The notes under the pieces were generated by a model. The model worked only from the letters and a program-made list of their open reading frames with translations, was not told the origin of the DNA and searched no databases. 64,000 nucleotides of DNA from assembly GCF_050624435.1 (NCBI RefSeq), contig NC_134545.1, positions 85,588,063 to 85,652,062 on the forward strand. Direction: 5' to 3'. Source of the stretch: Tenrec ecaudatus (lineage: Eukaryota > Chordata > Mammalia > Afrosoricida > Tenrecidae). The translations under genes and the position numbers were made by a program. Shown in pieces: positions 10,945 through 22,362 of the stretch (positions within the stretch are counted from its first letter, which is position 1; every line of letters starts with the position of its first letter).

Positions 10945-12075
10945 ATTCAGTGCATTGTGTGTGTAAATAAATACTATATGCCTATTCTTTAAACCAAAGC
11001 TTACATGAGAATGGGATTTTATTGTGTATATATATATTGCTTTTTCCATGTAACATATTTATAGTATCTTCTCATATCAGCACAATAGACCCTCTTTATT
11101 CTTTTTAATAGCTGTGCGGTATTTTAATGATTGCATGGTATCCCACTAAAGTGTGTCAAGGATTTCATCTTGCTCATCTCCACAATCCATGTTCATGGAA
11201 ACAGCAGTCAAGCGATTAAACATAGGGAAGACCTCAGTCAGTGTAAGACATGGAAAAATAATGATTTATAAATGATCAGGTGGAGGGAGAGAGGGTGAAG
11301 TAGGGAGGAGAAAAAATAAGGAGCTGTTAGCAGGGGCTCAAGTCATAACCAAATGTTTTGAGAATGATGAGGGCAACCAATGTACAAATGTGCTTGACAC
11401 AGTGGATGGATGGATTGTGATAAGAGTTGTACGAGCCCCCAATAAAATGATTTTAAAAAGCGAGATTGAGCAACACATTCTATTGGATAAATCTGCTGCA
11501 CGAGACCTCTTTAAAGTGTTAAAGCAAGATGTTACTTTGAGGACAAAGTTGCCCCTGACCCGAGCCATGGTATTTTCAAGTGCCTTGTGAGCATGTGGAA
11601 GTTTGACATTGAATAAGGAAGACTGAAGAAGAGCGGATGCATTTGAGTTGTGGTGCTGGCGAAGAGGGTCGAAAGGACTAAGGCCTGTCAAAAGAACAAA
11701 CAAATCTGTCTTGGAAGAAGTACAGTCAGAATACCTCTTAGAAACAAGTATGGAAAGGCTCACATACTTTGAACATGTTTGAACAATCCCTAGAAAAGAA
11801 CTTCATGCTTGGTAAAGGAGAGGGGCAGTAAAAAAAAGGAAGATCGTGACAAGATGGATTGGCGCCGTGACTGCAGCAATGGGCTGGAACATGACGATTG
11901 TGAGGCTGGTGCAGGCCCAGGAGGTGGGGTTGTTTGTTTTTCAGTTGGCCATAGGGATCCTAGGAGTCTGAAGCAACCCAACGGCACCCAACAACTACCA
12001 TGGTATCCCATGGTAAAAAAAAAAAGTTCCATCGTTTTATTTAGCCACCCCGTATGGACGGATTCTCCAGGCGGT
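10945..12075 (-). mobile_element. Old L1 3' segment split by the RTE insertion
   Basis: 10945-11133 and 12011-12075 read as one minus-strand, old L1M-type 3' region. It is the outermost layer of a three-deep nest. Confidence 0.5.
11146..11998 (+). mobile_element. RTE LINE 3' fragment with nested L1 tail
   Basis: Target duplication CATGGTATCCCA at 11134-11145 and 11999-12010. RTE sequence at 11146-11221 and 11460-11998, interrupted by a plus-strand L1 3' end (11222-11459, AATAAAATGA). The RTE part covers the last segment of the reverse-transcriptase ORF (frameshifted) and the tail (CCCAACGGCACCCAACAACT). Confidence 0.8.
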
Positions 12076-12881
12076 TCCCATTTGACTCCTGTGGGCCATG
12101 CTGTTCTGAGCCGTTGCTCACCTATGGCCTTGGTTGCTCTCTGCCACAACACGTCTCAACTCAAGCTCTTTTTCTTTCCGTGAAGCAGACGCAGGGTCTC
12201 AACCTGCCTCCCTCTCTCGTTGCAAGCTGCCACATTTCCCACCCACCCCTCGAGGTCCCCTGCCTCTAAGCCTGTCGCAGGAGCTGCTGCTGCTGCTTCG
12301 TGATCGCAGCTGAGGACCAGCACATGGTCTTTGGGGCTTGAAGGGCTTCCCGGCAGTGCTCCGAGAAGCTAATGTGGAATAACAAAAACCAGAGCAAGGT
12401 GGTACAAAAGCTTACAAATGATGTCCTTTCGTCATCCCTGACTTTGGTTTCGTATGAAATCCTAATCAGGCCTCGTTTCCGATGCTCCCCAGCCCCATTT
12501 CTGATACCAACAGTAGGGGAAGCCATAGGTGTTCATCCCCCCCACCCCTTAATAGAGCCTCTTCCCTAGTCTGGAAACGTCTTTTTCTTTTAAGAGAGCC
12601 ACTGAGTAAGGGGACAGATTCCGAACTCGACAGCTCTCTCCCCAGCCCTTGGTGGTTGTCCTCACGTACTTGCTCCAGCGGCCGCGTTGTTTTTAATCCT
12701 GTCGCCGCCGCGCCTGCAGGTAGGCTGCAAGGTTCCTCATTAATAAACACTCCGCAAAGGTCAGGACTCAGAGTCCCCGCGCTAATCCTGGTGAGTCACA
12801 CAACACCTCCTGGTACCTGCAACCTAAGGCCAAATGAATGCCTCATTTCCCGAGCCCTTGGACAGTGGGTGATGGGGCGGG

Positions 12882-12896
12882 GTGGGGGGGGGGGGC
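12882..12896 (+). repeat. G-runs (also 14990-15003 and 48498-48512)
   Basis: Three separate poly-G tracts of 10-14 bases in the window; replication-slippage prone and potential quadruplex formers. Confidence 0.8.
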
Positions 12897-13966
12897 ACAC
12901 GGAGAGGGAGCACAGGTTCGTGAGAGAACACCATCCCAAAGGCAGCCTTGGGTAACAGTACCAGATGGGTCTGCACTTCTGTGGACACCTGTTGTTTTGC
13001 CTTTTGTTCTGCTGAATTAGAGACGCCCAGAATCCCCTGGGCTTATCCCTTGACTTTCACACCTGTCCACGTCTGAATTTTTGCACTTGTGATCTAAGGC
13101 AGCAGCATTCACAGGCCCTCCAGAAAATCAAGCATGGGATTTCTGGGCTGAACATCCCAAAACAAAGCGCTTTCCCGCTCCTGACGGGCCCAGGAAGCAT
13201 GAGTGTGTGCTCTGGTCCTAAGAGCACAAAGTGAGAACTTTGGGCACGGAAAAGTTGAGAAATGGTGAATGCATCTGAGGCCCCAGCGTGGGCAACCGCC
13301 GATTCTGAGGGAATTCGAGAATGGATTCTTGGGGTTTACAACAAGTTGGGAACTCACAGAGAAGCCTGCTTCAAGGGTGGAGAGAAGAGAGAAAAGGCGG
13401 CTCAGGTGAGTTGCTTGGAGAGGGTGGGGGCGGAGATACAGGGAGTGCCTACTCCAGGTTATGAGAAAGAATGCCCTCAGACTCATTTAATGCGATGCAT
13501 TTTTTTCAGGTGTTTCTGGTAGGGAAGTCAAGTGCCAGGATGGAGGATCTCAGGAAAGAAAGCAGGAAGAAGAAAAGGTGCTATTGACTCAAGCCAGCAA
13601 GCCCTACATGACCATGGAGCTTTCTCCCAAAGGAAAGTTGGTGTCTAGGTGGCACTTAGGCCAGCACGGTTCCAGCATGGAGCACCTCCTCCTTTTGAGG
13701 GATGGGCCTGGTGGCAAGAAACCAGAAGTCAGGAATGGGCAGGAGGTAGATTGGGGGACTACCGAACTGTCGGCGCTCTCCTGCCTGGGGGCTCTCTTGA
13801 CTGGGGGTTATAACACCCTAGAGACAGTGGCTGAGGTCCTAAATCTGGAAATCACATTAAGATACCCAAGGAATAATTTCAGTGAGCTATACATGTAGAA
13901 ATTAATGAGCTGGTATGTGTTTTGCTATGTACATTTTCAACACAACAACAAAACAAAATTAATTTT

Positions 13967-14012
13967 TTTAAGTTTAATATATTTATTTTTTTTAAGTTTA
14001 ATATTTTTTCAA
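13967..14012 (+). repeat. Short AT-rich tandem repeat
   Basis: TTTTTTTAAGTTTAATAT occurs twice in succession. Confidence 0.7.
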
Positions 14013-14149
14013 AATTATTTTTTAAGACATCCAGGATAGGTGAACAAGACATTTGTGGCAAGAACACCACATACCTGCTATAGATAAATAATAATAGCTA
14101 CTAATATTGGGCTAAGAAACAGGGATAATCAGGATTTTGCCTTTCTTGA

Positions 14150-14320
14150 ACCCATGCTGTAAACCAGGCACAATTATAAGTACGTTACATGTATTACCTA
14201 ATGGGACCCATGAGATAGGCACTATAATTATAAATAAGGAGTCTGAGGCACGGAGAGGTTCGGTAACTTCCTAAACAGTAACAGAGCTTAGATTCAAGCC
14301 CAAGCAGTCTAGCTGGTGGG
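14150..14320 (+). repeat. MIR
   Basis: GAGTCTGAGGCACGGAGAGG and AACAGAGCTTAGATTCAAGC blocks. Confidence 0.7.
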
Positions 14321-14404
14321 CCCACATTCCTAGCTTCTCTGGTATACCGTTTCTTGAGATGAACAAGTAGAGCCCTTTCCAAAGGAAGTTTTCAGTCTAG
14401 CAAG

Positions 14405-14910
14405 AAGTTGTTGCTGCTGCTGCTGCTGTTATTAGGTGCCACAGAGTCCGTTCCAATGCATAATGGCCCGATGTCCCACAGGACCAAACACTACCAGCCC
14501 CATACCATCCTCCCAGCATTATGTTTGCGCCCGTTCTTGCAGGCACTGTGTCACTCCATCTCATGGAAGGTCTTCCTGTGTTGTTGTTGTTTTTTTGCTG
14601 CCCCTCGACTTTACCAAGCCAGCTGTCCTTTTCCAGGCTTGATCGCTCCTGATAATATGTGCAGGTTTGTGGATCTTGTCATGCTTGCTTCTAAGAAGCA
14701 TTCTGGCTGCACTTCTTCCAACCCAGATTTATTTGTTCCTTGGTAGTCCTGGTACTTTCAGTGTGCTTTGCCAGCACTATCATTGAAATGCATAGATTCT
14801 TCTTCAGTCTTCCTATCCTATTCCATGTCCAATTTTCACATGCATATGAGGCACTCGAACATACCATGGCTTGGGTCCAGTGCACCCTAGTCCTCAAAGT
14901 AACAAGAGAG
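14405..14910 (-). mobile_element. RTE LINE 3' end
   Basis: Minus-strand RTE tail starting at a (TGC) microsatellite (14408-14428) and GTTATTAGGTGCC, then the last ~450 bp of the coding region, frameshifted. 5'-truncated near 14910. Confidence 0.8.
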
Positions 14911-15184
14911 GAGACATACATTCAATAAATCGTTTCGATACAAGGTCACAAACAGCACAGCGGTGTCAGTGTATAATTGGGTTGAATGGGGCGGGGGGGG
15001 GGGAAGCCAGCTTTCTTTAGGGATGGCATGGAAATGACTCTAGGAGGTCAGACAGCACTGCAAACGGCTTGCCCCAGAGGCCAGAGGCATGAATAAGGCG
15101 GAGGTATTAAAAGAACGGCCAATACCATTGTTCTGATGTGGGACCCACAGGGACAATAGTGTGAGGACCCCCCACAGGTCATCA

Positions 15185-15345
15185 AGGTGATGACAGGGCC
15201 GAACTGCTTCTTTGGGTTTCCAAGACTATATAGCTTTGATGGGAGCAAACAATATCATCTTTCTCCTGTAGAGTGGCTGGTGGGTTTGAGCCGCCCACAT
15301 TTCGGTTAACAGCCTCATGCATTACAGAGCTCCTCCGCCCAGGTG
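15185..15345 (-). repeat. AfroSINE
   Basis: GGGTTTCCAAGACTATATAG and the complement of the box B region; moderately diverged. Confidence 0.75.
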
Positions 15346-15514
15346 AAATGGAGTCAAACGGCAGAGTACCCAATAGAGCATACCAAAGCGTTTAGTTTAG
15401 ATGGAAGGCGTCAAATATTCATTGTTGGGGGTTTTGTTGATAATAAAATCTCTGGCTTGCTTTACTTTCTTCCTGTCTGCAATAAGGATGCATTGAAGAT
15501 TTTTTAGTTTAGGA

Positions 15515-15965
15515 GTGGAGTGGTAGTTACACAATTTCATGTCAACTTGATAAATAAGACTGAAAGGGTGGAGTCTAGCCTGGTGATTCCCTCCTTATGG
15601 GCGTGGCCTTCTCATGAGGATTCTGGGACTTCTTCTCTTCCTCCCTGGAGGCAGGATGCACTCTCTCTGCTACACATTCCTGTTGACAAGTCACATGGAG
15701 CCATGGTGATGGCAGCCAGAGTCCTGAAGGTGCTTCCACCACCACGGGACCCACAGAACTTTCCAACCACCAGCTTGTGGTCTTCCTGCATTCAGCATGT
15801 GCTACGTGAATCTAAAGAGGAATTCATGGGTTAATATTGGACTTATAGGCTCATGTCGAACTTATGGACTTGATCTGGACTGGGCTGAGATGTTTTCTTA
15901 CTATATAATTACCCTTTGATATAAACATACCCGAGTGTCCCTGGATTTGTTTCTCTAGTCAATGG
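15515..15965 (+). mobile_element. LTR-like repeat, copy 2
   Basis: Starts TGGTAGTTACACAATTTCAT and ends TTTGTTTCTCTAGTC; family of the 6525 element, slightly shorter at the 3' end. Confidence 0.55.
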
Positions 15966-16288
15966 GCTTGCAGATTTGCTTATTTAGAAGAGCGTTCAAG
16001 CTGCAGTGTGGACGATGGATTGAAAGGGGTAAAAAATGAAGTGAGATCGGTTTGGAATGCGTTGCAAGAGTCCTTGCAAGGGACTGCCGAGGCCTTTTCT
16101 GCAGGGCAGCAGGAGGGACTGGAAAGGATTTTTTGAATTTTATGTAGGATACACATTGTTGTTTATAATTCCTCTTGAGTTGGCACTGATTTATGATGAG
16201 TCCAAGTACATCAGAAGGAAACATTGCCCAATCCAGCACCATTTTATCAGAGTGTCCTGTTCTAAATCATAGGGTTTTCGTTGGCTAA

Positions 16289-16470
16289 TTGTTGAAAATA
16301 GATCGCCAAGCCATTGGTGGTCTTAGTCTGGATGTTCCACGGAAACTTGTCCACCACCAGTTACCCTGCTGGTATTTGAAATACCAGTGGCACAGCTTCC
16401 AGCATCATGGCAACACACAAGCCCCCACGATACAACAAACTGACAGGTGGGAGCTAGACATGCATCGCGA
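16289..16470 (-). repeat. AfroSINE-related longer variant
   Basis: Shares ATAGATCGCCA, CTTAGTCTGGA and CCTGTT/CTTGTCCA-type blocks with the element at 41870-42170. Abuts the mariner remnant. Confidence 0.5.
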
Positions 16471-16489
16471 GGGTACGTCATAAAGTACA

Positions 16490-17080
16490 AAATCATAGAA
16501 ACCATTATTAAACAAAAACATAATCTCCTCCAGCTTGGTCTATACACGTTTGAAAGCAGTGATTCCATCTCTCTAACCTCTCCCCTCACAGAATTGTGCA
16601 CTCTTCGATTTACATGACATCAAGATGGCAGTTTGGGCTTCCTTGAGGGACTCAAATCATATTCATTTTCAATCTTCTTAGAGTTTAAGGAACAAAAAGA
16701 AGTCTTAAGGGGCAAGATCAGGGCTGCAGAGTGAGTGGGGTAAAGTTTCCAGACAAGTCTTTCAGGACAGCCCTTGCTACCCTTGAAGAATTAGCAGCTG
16801 CATTGCCTTGATGGGGAAAAAATGCCAGGGTGACTTCACTGGTCTTTTTCTCAGCAATATAGTGTTCAATGTTCTTCAAACTTCCTTCATGATAAGCCCC
16901 CATGACCAACCTGTGTCCTTCCAGAAAGGCTATCAAGATACCCCTTGAGGATCCCCCAAACAGTCACTATAACCTTCTGTGCTGACCTTTCAGCCTTGAA
17001 TTGAATTGACCCAGAACAGTCCTTCCTAATCCATTGTTTTGATTGGACCTTTAAAAAAAAAAAAGACAACCTACGCAATC
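16490..17080 (-). mobile_element. Mariner transposase remnant
   Basis: Minus translation gives pieces colinear with a mariner transposase: FKAERSAQKVIVTV, then ...YHEGSLKNIEH, HQGNAAANSSRVARAVL (the catalytic aspartate of the usual HQDNA is G), and a C-terminal segment near 16540. Several frameshifts and stops. Confidence 0.7.
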
Positions 17081-18323
17081 TAAGACAAGTGTCTTACTGA
17101 GACAACTCGTTTGTAGCTATCCACTTATCACACACATGTTTAAACACACCTTGCATGAAATAAACCTGTGCACATGTGAGCTGGGGCCCTGGTAGCAGCA
17201 CTTTTTTATTTACCCTCATATAAATATTAAAATTCTATAGTCAACTAAAAATACAACCAACTTAGTAGAAAATGGATGAAATTAGAGTAAAGAGCAATTG
17301 GCAAAAGAAAATTCAAAGCGGTAAGAAGAGAAATTCAACCTTGCTAATAGTTAAGAGAATACAAACGGAAACAATGAGAAGCCATTTTTCATCTTTGAGC
17401 TTAACAAATATAAAAAAAGGTGAGGATCTCAAATGGTGGCATGCCTATGCAAGTACAAAGAAAAATATTACAAACACATATTATATCCATCCCTCAGAAA
17501 TCACAATTATAAGTATTTGGATTCAGTTAAACTTTTCCTTTAAAAAATTTTTATAATAAGACATCATGTAAGTGTTGATGCTTAAAGACTCGGGGTTGTA
17601 GTGGCAAGGAAGAGTCTGAAGAGGTAGATCAGAACTAGATAAAGAAAGGTCTGATGGGTCCCATTGTTGTGTTAGGTGCCATCAAGTCAGTTCTGACTCA
17701 TAGCAGCCTGTACACAACAGAAGAACACATTCCCAGGTCCCATGACACCCTCACAATCACTGCTACGGTTGAGCTCACTGTTGCAGCCATTGTGTCAACA
17801 CATCTCACTGAGAGTCTCCCTCTATTTCGCCAACCCTCTCCTTGTCAAGAATGATGTGCTTCTCCAGAGGCTGGTCCCTCTTACTAACATGTTCAGAGTT
17901 AAAGAGACCATAAGACAAAGGCTCGCCATTGTCACTTCTAAAAAGCATTCTAGCTGTACTTCTTCCAAGACAGATGTGTTCCTGCTTCTGGAAGTCCCTG
18001 GCCATTTAATATTCTTCACTAACACTATAACTCAAATGCACCAATTCTGTCTCAGTCGTCCTTAGTCATTGTCCACATTTTATGTGCCTATAAGGCAATT
18101 GAAACTATCATGGCTGTGGCAGGTGCACATTAGTGTTCAAAGTGACACCTTTGCTTTTTAACCCTTTGAAGAGGTCTTGTCCAACAGATATGCAATACAC
18201 TATTTCATGTCTTGACCCCATGAGCATTGATTGTAGATTCAAATAAAATTTTAAAATTCTTAACTATTTCAATCTTCTCTGTGTTTATTGTGATGTTGTT
18301 TATTGATCCAGTATGAGGATTTT

Positions 18324-18635
18324 TTAAAAATCATTTTATTAGGGGCTCATACAATTCTTATCACTATCCATACATATATCCATTGTGTCAAGCGCATATG
18401 AACATTTGTTGCCATCATCATTCTCAAAACATTTGCCTTCCACTTGAGCCCTTAATATCAGCTGCTCATTTTCCCCCTCCCTCCTCACTCCCCCTACCTC
18501 ATGAACCCTTCATAATTCATACATTGTTATTATTTTGTCATATGTTACACTGTCTGACGTCTCCCCCTGCCCTCTTCTCTGCTGTCCATGCCCCAGGGAG
18601 GAGGCTATATATAGATTCTTGTAATCAGTTCTCCC
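18324..18635 (-). mobile_element. L1-family 3' end inside RTE
   Basis: Minus-strand tail flanked by GAGGATTTT at 18315-18323 and 18636-18644. A (TA)-rich palindromic stretch follows at 18641-18692. Confidence 0.8.
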
Positions 18636-18904
18636 GAGGATTTTATTTATATATATATAAAATTATCTCTATATATAATATATATATAATGAGTTATAAT
18701 ACATACTAAAGGCTATGGTCTTAATCAGTAAGTGTTTCAAATCCTCTTCACTTTCAGCAAGCCCAGTAGTGTCATCTGCTTATCACAGGTTTTAAACGAG
18801 TCTTCCTCCAGTTCTCATAATGTATTCTTCTTCATAGAATCTGTCTGCCCAGCATGGCAAAAGGATACAACCTTGATGCTTACCTTTTCTGATTTTAAGC
18901 TATT

Positions 18905-19145
18905 CCAAACCAAAAAACAAACTCACTGCTATCAAGTCGATCCTGACTTACAGTGGTGATCCTTGTAGTGATCCTAAAGTGATCCTTATAGTGATCCTAA
19001 AGCTGCTCCTGCAAGTTCCAGAGACTGTAACTCTGTACTGGAATAGAAAGTCCATCTTTCTGCTGCAGAGTGGGCTGCTGGTGGTTTTGAACTGTTGACC
19101 TTGTAGTGAGCAGTTCAACGTGTAACCACTACACCTCTAGGGTTC
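18905..19145 (-). repeat. AfroSINE with a 23-bp internal duplication
   Basis: Nested in RTE. The block GTGATCCTTGTAGTGATCCT recurs in slightly altered form (18954-19002), lengthening this copy. Confidence 0.8.
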
Positions 19146-19797
19146 TTTTTTAAACAATTCAATACTCCTTAATTCTGTATGATTGATCGCCTCTTGGTCT
19201 GTGTACAGGTTCTGGATGAGCACCATGAACTACTTTGGAATTCCTATTCTTTGCAATGTTATGCAGAATTTGTTATGACCTATGCAGTCGAACACCTTTG
19301 CATAGTCAATGAAACACAGGTAAACATCTTTCTAGTATTCTTTTCTTTCAGCCAAGATCCATCTGACATCAGCAATGACATCCCTCGTTCCATGTCTTCT
19401 TCTAAACCTGACTTGTTTTGATAGCTGTTCCCTTTCTATATACTGCTGCAACCCTTTAAAAATTATTCCGGCAAAATTATACATGCATGTGATATTATTG
19501 AGATTGTTTGAGAACTGTTATATTCTGTTGCATCTTCTTTCTTTGGAACGGCACAAATATGGATCTCTTCCAGCTGGTTGACCAGGTAGCTGTCTTCCAA
19601 ATTTCTGGAGATAGATCAGAATTGTCTCTATTTGTATTCCATCAATTCCTGGAGCTTTGTTTTTGCCAATACCTTCAGTGTAATTTGGGCAGAAGTTCTT
19701 TCAATGCCATTAGTTTTTAATCAGATGCTACTTCCTTCAATATTTGAACATTAACCCATTCTTTCTACAGAATTCGATGTACTCACTCTATCTTTGT

Positions 19798-20345
19798 GTG
19801 TTAGTCTGGGTAGATTAGAAAAACAAATCCATAGAAACTCATATGTGTATCGGACAGTTTTATATAAAGGGAAAGCATCCCAACCCAGTCCAATTCAAGC
19901 CCATAAGTCCGATATTAGCCCACGTGTCTGATACCAATCTATAAAGCCCTCTTCAGACTCATATGCAATGATGCCGAATGCAGGACAATCACAGGCTAGT
20001 GGGTACAAAGTCTTTGGATCCACTTTGTTGTAAGCATCTGAGCACTGACTGGGCACTCTACGTGGCTTCTCCAGCTTCAGAGGTCTAGTTACATTAGGGT
20101 AGGTCCATGTGGCTTCTCCAGCTTTGGGCACTAGCGTAGTCCCATGTGTGTTTTCAGCTGCAATGTCTCCCAGGGAGTGAGGAGAGAGAGAGGTGTCTCC
20201 TGCCTCTAAGGAAGAAATAGAGGATTTCCCAGAATTCTCAGGAGAAGGCCATGCCTTCTTGACATGCCTGATTGACAGACAGACTCCACCCCTTCACTCA
20301 TAATCCTCTCAAATTGACACCAGATTATGTAACTACCCCAGACCA
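19798..20345 (-). mobile_element. LTR-like repeat, copy 3
   Basis: Minus: from TGTGTTAGTCTGGGTAGATT (19797) to ATTATGTAACTACCCC (20345). The DNA to its right (20346-22260, minus the COX5B and SPIN insertions) may be internal sequence of the same retrovirus-like element; this is inference. Confidence 0.55.
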
Positions 20346-20397
20346 CCCCTTGTCAATTTGACACTTTCATACAACTCTTTAGCCATATAGAATTTTC

Positions 20398-20922
20398 TTT
20401 TTTTTTTTTTTGGAGAAGGAGCCAACGCAATGGCTAGTCTTTATTGAAGAGAAGATGTTTAGAGTGAGTCAGTGCAGGGGCTCAGTGGGCTAACTGGTGG
20501 GGCACCAGCTTGTACTGGGTTCCACAGTTAGGGCATCGCTGAGCATCACCTTTGTGCAGCCAAAACCAGATGACAGCACTGTTGTCCTCTTCACAGATGC
20601 AGCCCACGATTCGCTTGTTGGTGATGGAGGGGACCAAATTAGGGTGCTCTTTGGTGCCTGTGGCTGCCTTTGGAGCAAGCATATTGTATGGATCCAGCCC
20701 TTTGCGTGTGGCCAACATGATCTCCCTCTCCAGCCCCGTCGCCTGCTCTTCGTCCGTAGGGATGCCGCCTCTAGTCGCCATACTGCGCACGGCGGCCACC
20801 CCATTGGGGCCGCGGGCCCTCAGGGCCTGAGCGGCCAACTCTCCAGCTCCGCGGAGTAACCTTGAGGCCATAACGCCCGCTACCAGCAGCAGAAGCACTT
20901 CCGGGCAGAGGCTCGGCAGACC
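20398..20922 (-). mobile_element. COX5B cDNA insertion with poly(A) and 16-bp target duplication
   Basis: The inserted unit runs from T14 at 20398-20411 (poly(A) on minus) to the mRNA 5' end at 20922. The direct repeat GCCATATAGAATTTTC stands at 20382-20397 and 20923-20938, a perfect 16-bp target-site duplication. The insertion holds a short 5' UTR, the full CDS and about 70 nt of 3' UTR: a full-length L1-mediated retrocopy. Confidence 0.93.
20482..20871 (-). CDS. Intact COX5B retrocopy (cytochrome c oxidase subunit 5B-like)
   Basis: Single uninterrupted frame of 129 codons plus stop, the same length as mammalian COX5B. The parent protein is a nuclear-encoded, zinc-binding, matrix-side subunit of mitochondrial complex IV. 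Visible here: an amphipathic, Arg-rich presequence ([20 protein letters not shown]), the mature start region [14 protein letters not shown], and all four zinc-ligand cysteines in GCIC and CPNC. It has no introns, ends in an A14 tract and is flanked by target duplications, so it is a processed copy, not the parental multi-exon gene. No disabling change is visible. Transcription is unknown: no CpG promoter is nearby and it sits in LTR/RTE-rich DNA. It could be a young pseudogene not yet decayed, or a functional retrogene. Confidence 0.75.
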   Translation of the reverse strand: MASRLLRGAGELAAQALRARGPNGVAAVRSMATRGGIPTDEEQATGLEREIMLATRKGLDPYNMLAPKAATGTKEHPNLVPSITNKRIVGCICEEDNSAVIWFWLHKGDAQRCPNCGTQYKLVPHQLAH

Positions 20923-20938
20923 GCCATATAGAATTTTC

Positions 20939-22348
20939 AAACAATGATAAAATCATATCTGTACCTAACGGGATAAAGCTAAAATGCACACAATTCAAAA
21001 GAAGTGCCATCCTCACTTAAACATAACATTCTATAAGTGATCAAAACAAAAATATCCTATGCCTAACAATTGCAGTTAATAAGACCTACAACTTAATCCT
21101 ATACACATACGAATGTACTCCAGCACTTAAGAAAGTTTGTAAGCCAACCATGTTATGCCTCTATCTTCCCGATTTTGGGTATCCAATTTCTATCCTGCCC
21201 ACCTTACATCAACCCAGCGCTCTGAGGAGACAATCATATTCTTTGATGTGAAGAATCTTCATTCCAGTTGGAACCTTGTGAGTCTGCATCCATAAGCAAA
21301 GTCAATCAAGACAGGCCATCCAGAAAGTCTGCAGCAACATGTACCAGTTCACAGGCTCAAAAATCTTCTCTTCATCTGGTCGGGTTCTGGCCAACTCAAT
21401 GTGGGCTGTCTCACTTAGTCTCACCAGGGTGCCCATTGACCACCTTCTTTAGACCAGTGGTTCTCAACCTTCCTAATGTCTGGACCCTTTAATACATTTC
21501 TTCATGTTGTGGTGACCCCCCCAACCATAAAATTATTTTCATTGCTACTTCATAACTGTAATTTTGCTACTGTTATGAAGCATAATGTAAATTTCTGATA
21601 TGCAGGATGTCTTTTCATTGTTACAAATTGAACAAATTAAAGCATAGTGATTAATCACAAAAATAATACGTAATTATATATTGTGAAATATTTATTTCTA
21701 ATTACAAATAAATGAAATTTTTTCTTGAAGCATGGTGTTGCATGGGTAACAGTCTTCATGCTGGGTACTCGTCTGTGGGTATATCTGCATGTGGGCAGAC
21801 CCGCATGGAGACGGATAGAGGAGTGGTGTCACAAATGTGTGTTTTCCGACGGTCTTAGATGACCCCTGTGAGAGGGTCATTTGACCCCCAAAGGGGTCCC
21901 AACCCACAGGTTGAGAACCACTGCCTTAGACCATGGCCCCATCACAAATTCTCAACAACTCTAGCCCCCTTGGGCTAAGTCATGAACTTCAGACCAGTCA
22001 ACCCACTCTTGTCTTTTCTAGTTCCTGTAAACCAGGTCCACATGTATCAGTGGCCAGGCTCAATCCATCTCTCTATTACTGCTTTTCTCCCGCTTCCATT
22101 TAACAAGTGGATCCAGGTGGTCACCTAGCAAGCATCTCAGCCTGCCCACAGGCTTCCTTTAACATTCAGTCTCAGAGAGGAGTTTTCTTCATGGTTCCAG
22201 ATTTTTTTCCAGCTTCTGACAAAAACCACTAGAGTTCAAGCTTCAGAGAGCCAGGGTTCCTTTTTTTTTTTTTAATCTGTCAATCTTGCCCCACCCCACA
22301 CACACACAAGTCCTTGGAATGCAAATATCCTGAGTACTCCAAAGCACT
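20939..22348. other. Possible ERV internal sequence around the SPIN element
   Basis: Non-coding sequence in minus orientation, contiguous with the LTR at 19798-20345 if COX5B and SPIN are removed. No gag, pol or env frame is visible. Confidence 0.3.
21455..21923 (+). mobile_element. SPIN-type hAT element (non-autonomous, full length)
   Basis: 469 bp with hAT terminal inverted repeats CAGTGGTTCTCAACC and its complement ending GAGAACCACTG. Flanked by 8-bp duplications CTTTAGAC (21447-21454) and CCTTAGAC (21924-21931), one mismatch. The interior is recognised as the SPIN ('Space Invaders') non-autonomous family, spread horizontally among tetrapods including tenrec (established knowledge). No transposase is encoded. 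Confidence 0.9.
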
Positions 22349-22362
22349 GGGCTTATCTTTTC

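Larger units (their letters stand above)
12076..14149. other. Repeat-poor, locally GC-rich intergenic stretch
   Basis: The only long stretch left of SLF2 where I recognise no transposon. A CpG-containing patch with a GCGGCCGC site lies at 12670-12720. Open frames here (up to 157 codons) have no recognised similarity. Could be old unique DNA or a regulatory region. Confidence 0.45.
17660..19796 (-). mobile_element. RTE LINE, longest copy, with two nested insertions
   Basis: Minus-strand RTE from the tail (17660, GTTAGGTGCCATCAAGTC) to within the reverse-transcriptase domain near 19796. Interrupted by an L1 tail (18324-18635, duplications GAGGATTTT at 18315 and 18636) and an AfroSINE (18905-19145). 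Stops and frameshifts throughout. Adjoins an LTR at 19798. Confidence 0.82.
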
